In this document: piece by piece, positions 3,884 through 6,373 of the stretch | Position numbering within the stretch: position 1 is the first letter of the stretch | Layout: every line of letters starts with the position of its first letter | NCBI GenBank assembly: GCA_002297935.1 | Contig: DBLC01000028.1 | Coordinates: 5,355 to 11,727, forward strand | Length of the DNA stretch: 6,373 nucleotides | Source of the DNA: Dialister sp. UBA734 | GTDB lineage: Bacteria; Bacillota; Negativicutes; Veillonellales; Dialisteraceae | Direction of reading: 5' to 3' | Program-made: the position numbers and the translations under genes | The notes under the pieces: generated by a model | Told to the model about the DNA's origin: nothing | Databases searched by the model: none | Seen by the model: the letters and a program-made list of their open reading frames with translations, nothing else

Positions 3884-6126
3884 AAAGCCGATTCCTGCTA
3901 TTGTGGAGTGCTGTATCTATGGCTATCGGTATGGCGGTTTATGATGGGACGCCGGACTGGATTCACCCCTATGAAGTAGGGGGATTTTTGCTTGTCTCGA
4001 TTGGCCTTTTCGTAAGCGGTTTATATGGAAAAGTCAGAAACACTGTCCTTTGGGGGAGTGTTCTTTTTCTATGTCTCATGGGCATGGGACGGATGTACCT
4101 GGCGGAAGAGGCGTGGCGGACTGCTTCTTCGTGGGCTATGCAAAGTGAAGGACAATACGAAGCAATTTTGATGGAACCGCCACTGGTGCAGAAGGAAGAT
4201 CGCTATGTGCGTTACCTGGTTAAGCTGGAGAAGATTCGCTACAGCGACGGGGAAGAAACGCCGCTGACTGGCAGTGCCTATGTGTATGATGACGAAGTCA
4301 AAAAATTGCCTGACATCGGTGAACGAATCGCCGTCCATGGGAAGTTGTCGCCCCTTCGGCTGTATCAAAATCCGGGAAAGATTGATTTGGAAGGCCGCTA
4401 TCGCAGTCGTCACCTTTTGGGGCGTATCTATTTGGCAGAAGGGGAAACGGTTCATTTCTTGGGTGATAGCGGACAGTATTGTCTAGAACGATGGGCGGAG
4501 CATAGTAAAGGTCATTTAGAAATGAAATTTGCGCCCTACATGGATAGAAATCGGCTGTCCATTTTGATGACCTTGCTCTTTGGGGGCAATTATAATGAAA
4601 TACCAGAAGAGGTGATGACGTCTTTTTCTACCACGGGAATTGTGCATATTTTATCTGTGTCAGGGTCACACATTGCGTTGCTCTTTGGCTTTCTGTGTCT
4701 GTTGGGGAAATGGTTTTCCTTGCCGAAGAAAGTGGTGCTGCTAGGTTCCATTTCGCTGGTGATTGGCTACGGACTGTTGGCCGGCCTGGTGCCGCCGGTG
4801 GTGCGAGCGGCGGTGATGGGAGTTCTGTCTATTGGCGGGATTTTCCTGGAAAGAGAAAAGGCCACACTGAATCTGCTGGGAGCGGCTGTGACAGGAATGC
4901 TCCTTTGGGATCCTTTCTATTTGTATGATGTAAGTTTCCAATTGTCTGTGGGTGCCTCGGCAGGACTTCTGATTTTCTATGGACCTCTTCTTCGGGCCAT
5001 GATGCGGTTGTCATTCCTGCCTGTGTGGGTGCGGGAGGGGACGTCGTTGGCATTGGCAGCGCAAGTATTGACCGTGCCTATTGTGCTCTATGATTTCCAT
5101 CGGTTCCCTCTGTTTTTTATTCCTGCCAATTTATTTGTGGCACCCTTCTTAGATGGATGTATCATTGCGGGCCTTTTGGCAGCCCTGGCATCGCTCATTT
5201 TTCTGCCCCTGGCTGGTGGCATACTGCAGTGCGCCGATTATTTTCTTTGGTTAGGATTGCGTCTCAATTTCTTCCTTGCCTCTCTACCACGGGCAGCTCT
5301 TCCTTTGGGCGGTATGAGCGGAGTGGCCATGGCAGGGTACTATCTGACAGTGGGACTTTTGTATTTCCAAAAAGAAATCCGACCATCGAAGAAACGAATC
5401 GCCATGGCAGTAGGACTTTGGGGAACTGTCATGGCAGCGGCGCTTTGTTTGTACTGGCAGCGACCGGTCCTTCGGGTGTATGTGCCCGATTTGGGGCCGG
5501 ACCAAGGAATGATGCTTGTCAATGGGGATAGAAACATCTTATACTATAAGGGCGGCGCCGTGGCGTCCCATCGCTCGTCTTGGGAGTGGAACTCCATCCT
5601 GGGATACGAAGGGATTTTTGACGCCGATGTACTGATTATCAATGTAGAAGAAGTGAAAGACCCGTTGCCGCTCACCATGACCATTCCAGTGAAGGAAATA
5701 TGGGTCTTGGGCGGTACGTTAGAGAAAAAAGCACCCCAATTGGACGTTTCATCTGCCACGGTGCGAACTTTGAAACACACGAAGCTGGGGTGGGGCGATA
5801 TGGTCTTTTCTACCAATGGAAGCAGTTCTTTGCTTTCTATTGAAAATCATGAAATCTATCTTGCAGGACAGAAACCTTTGAATCAGATCGGGCAGTCCGA
5901 CCATGTGCTGTGGCTGGCCGGCCACGAAGGATTTCGCGAATTGACAGAAAAAGAAATCCAACGCATCCAGCCCGAAGCGGTCATTTATACAGGAAGCCGG
6001 TTGCAGCAGTCCTGGGAAAACCACGAACTCTTTGAGGTGCTGGACATTCCTGTCGGAAATACCTATACCGAAGGGATGCAAGAGGCGGCGTTTGATGGTC
6101 GATGGAAGCTGGTGACTGGTGATTAG
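3880..6126 (+). CDS. comEC: DNA uptake channel ComEC/Rec2, degenerate MBL domain
   Basis: ComEC forms the cytoplasmic-membrane channel that brings single-stranded DNA into the cell during transformation. The 748 residues match the family's usual length. In order: membrane helices (about 5–75), an OB-fold/DUF4131 region (about 80–200, ending NPGKIDLEGRYRSRHLLG), the multi-helix Competence domain with TGIVHILSVSGSHIA (252–265) and PPVVRAAVM (305–313), then a C-terminal metallo-beta-lactamase-like domain (about 530–748). In that last domain the usual LDVGQGD strand reads PDLGPDQGMML (536–546), and the segment that should carry THPHADH reads INVEEVKDP (587–595), with no histidine. The later HHGS motif is GHEG (681–684). 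The fold looks retained but metal binding lost. The start overlaps the comEA stop. The last codons and stop lie in an intergenic-type repeat, so the extreme C-terminus may be recently acquired. Confidence 0.94.
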   Translation: MKSRFLLLWSAVSMAIGMAVYDGTPDWIHPYEVGGFLLVSIGLFVSGLYGKVRNTVLWGSVLFLCLMGMGRMYLAEEAWRTASSWAMQSEGQYEAILMEPPLVQKEDRYVRYLVKLEKIRYSDGEETPLTGSAYVYDDEVKKLPDIGERIAVHGKLSPLRLYQNPGKIDLEGRYRSRHLLGRIYLAEGETVHFLGDSGQYCLERWAEHSKGHLEMKFAPYMDRNRLSILMTLLFGGNYNEIPEEVMTSFSTTGIVHILSVSGSHIALLFGFLCLLGKWFSLPKKVVLLGSISLVIGYGLLAGLVPPVVRAAVMGVLSIGGIFLEREKATLNLLGAAVTGMLLWDPFYLYDVSFQLSVGASAGLLIFYGPLLRAMMRLSFLPVWVREGTSLALAAQVLTVPIVLYDFHRFPLFFIPANLFVAPFLDGCIIAGLLAALASLIFLPLAGGILQCADYFLWLGLRLNFFLASLPRAALPLGGMSGVAMAGYYLTVGLLYFQKEIRPSKKRIAMAVGLWGTVMAAALCLYWQRPVLRVYVPDLGPDQGMMLVNGDRNILYYKGGAVASHRSSWEWNSILGYEGIFDADVLIINVEEVKDPLPLTMTIPVKEIWVLGGTLEKKAPQLDVSSATVRTLKHTKLGWGDMVFSTNGSSSLLSIENHEIYLAGQKPLNQIGQSDHVLWLAGHEGFRELTEKEIQRIQPEAVIYTGSRLQQSWENHELFEVLDIPVGNTYTEGMQEAAFDGRWKLVTGD

Positions 6127-6157
6127 TAGCTAGGCCCTAGGGATTAGGTTCTGTAGC
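6104..6157. repeat. Inverted copy of the composite heptamer repeat at the comEC end
   Basis: Read on the minus strand, 6115–6148 matches 986–1019 at 29 of 34 positions, and 6150–6157 matches 969–976. The heptamers GGAAGCT, GGTGACT and GGTGATT (6104–6124) are complements of AGCTTCC, AGTCACC and AATCACC, the unit type seen at 1010–1065. They encode the comEC tail K-L-V-T-G-D and the T of the stop codon. Confidence 0.75.
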
Positions 6158-6310
6158 GATGGCGTGGCTGGAAGAACATGGAGATGGAGTGTGCATTGAA
6201 AGGTTCTGTAGCAATGGTATGGCTGGAGAAACAAGGAAATGAGAGATGCATCATAAGGTTCTGTAGCGATGGCATGGTTGGCGAAACATAGAGATGGAGC
6301 GTGTATGCAA
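6146..6310. repeat. Three 55-bp tandem repeats downstream of comEC
   Basis: Units start at 6146, 6201 and 6256, each with AGGTTCTGTAGC, and a fourth AGGTTCTG follows at 6311, exactly 55 bp on. Units 1 and 3 agree at 45 of 55 positions. The period is not a multiple of three and no frame runs through, so the array is non-coding. There are no unique spacers, which excludes CRISPR. Unit edges match the GCTACAGA block at 969–976 on the other strand. Unit 2 shares GAGAAACAAG with 203–212. Confidence 0.85.
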
Positions 6311-6311
6311 A

Positions 6312-6356
6312 GGTTCTGACTCCGAAGAATCGTTAGATTCCAATGGAGTCAGAACC
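6312..6356. repeat. Perfect 12-bp-stem hairpin ending the 55-bp array
   Basis: GGTTCTGACTCC (6312–6323) is the exact complement of GGAGTCAGAACC (6345–6356). Inside, GAATC (6327–6331) pairs with GATTC (6336–6340) around a GTTA loop. After it come further AGAACC/AGAAC units at 9-bp spacing, up to the window edge, so a larger palindrome may continue beyond. There is no T-tract. It could stabilise or end the comEC transcript, but REP-like repeat is the safer label. Confidence 0.8.
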
Positions 6357-6373
6357 CTGAGAACCCTGAGAAC

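Noticed and set aside
4069..4455. Long open frames on the minus strand within comEC, comEA, rsmD and coaD
   Set aside because: They are antisense shadows of recognised genes, without ribosome binding sites or recognisable protein features.
5461..6126. Frameshift or decay explaining the missing histidines of ComEC
   Set aside because: The frame is continuous, the domain can be matched to family members on both sides of the missing motif, and length is normal; point loss of ligands fits better.
6146..6310. CRISPR array
   Set aside because: Units are contiguous 55-bp degenerate tandem copies with no unique spacers, and no cas genes are present.

Overview
The window looks like chromosome from a low-to-mid G+C Firmicute. 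The gene content (rsmD–coaD, a coiled-coil ATP-synthase-b/DivIVA-like protein, then comEA–comEC) and the style of the proteins suggest the Negativicutes (Veillonellales, Dialister-like). This placement is inferred from protein character only; there is no rRNA gene to confirm it.

Layout. Positions 1–431 hold no convincing gene, only short palindromes and a 106-bp dispersed repeat. At 432–881 is the C-terminal half of an Rpn/PDDEXK_2-family nuclease whose catalytic N-terminal half is missing; it ends at a strong Rho-independent terminator (889–940). A repeat-rich gap (heptamer array, 1010–1065) and a TATAAT promoter lead into rsmD (1154–1720), whose stop overlaps the coaD start (1720–2199). Next come a ~200-bp inverted-repeat element built on 9-bp tandem repeats (2234–2432), a 164-aa coiled-coil protein (2483–2977), a second palindromic element with 11-bp terminal inverted repeats (2990–3256) and a perfect 15-bp tandem duplication (3275–3304). 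The DNA-uptake pair comEA (3320–3883) and comEC (3880–6126) follows with a 4-base overlap. The window ends in three 55-bp tandem repeats and a perfect 12-bp-stem hairpin.

Function. RsmD (16S rRNA methylation) and CoaD (coenzyme A synthesis) are housekeeping enzymes in one translationally coupled unit. ComEA (DNA receptor) and ComEC (membrane channel) form the uptake machine for natural transformation. The coiled-coil protein between them has no assigned role.

Most notable points: (1) ComEC is full length and keeps the OB-fold and channel signatures, but its C-terminal metallo-beta-lactamase-like domain lacks the HxHxDH metal-binding motif, so it looks like a catalytically dead nuclease domain. 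(2) The intergenic DNA is largely made of palindromic and short tandem repeats with periods of 7, 9, 10, 15 and 55 bp, several sharing GGTTCT or GGTTAT cores. (3) The last codons and stop of comEC lie inside one such repeat, which recurs in opposite orientation upstream of rsmD. (4) The Rpn remnant keeps the C-terminal region that in E. coli is also made separately as an antitoxin.
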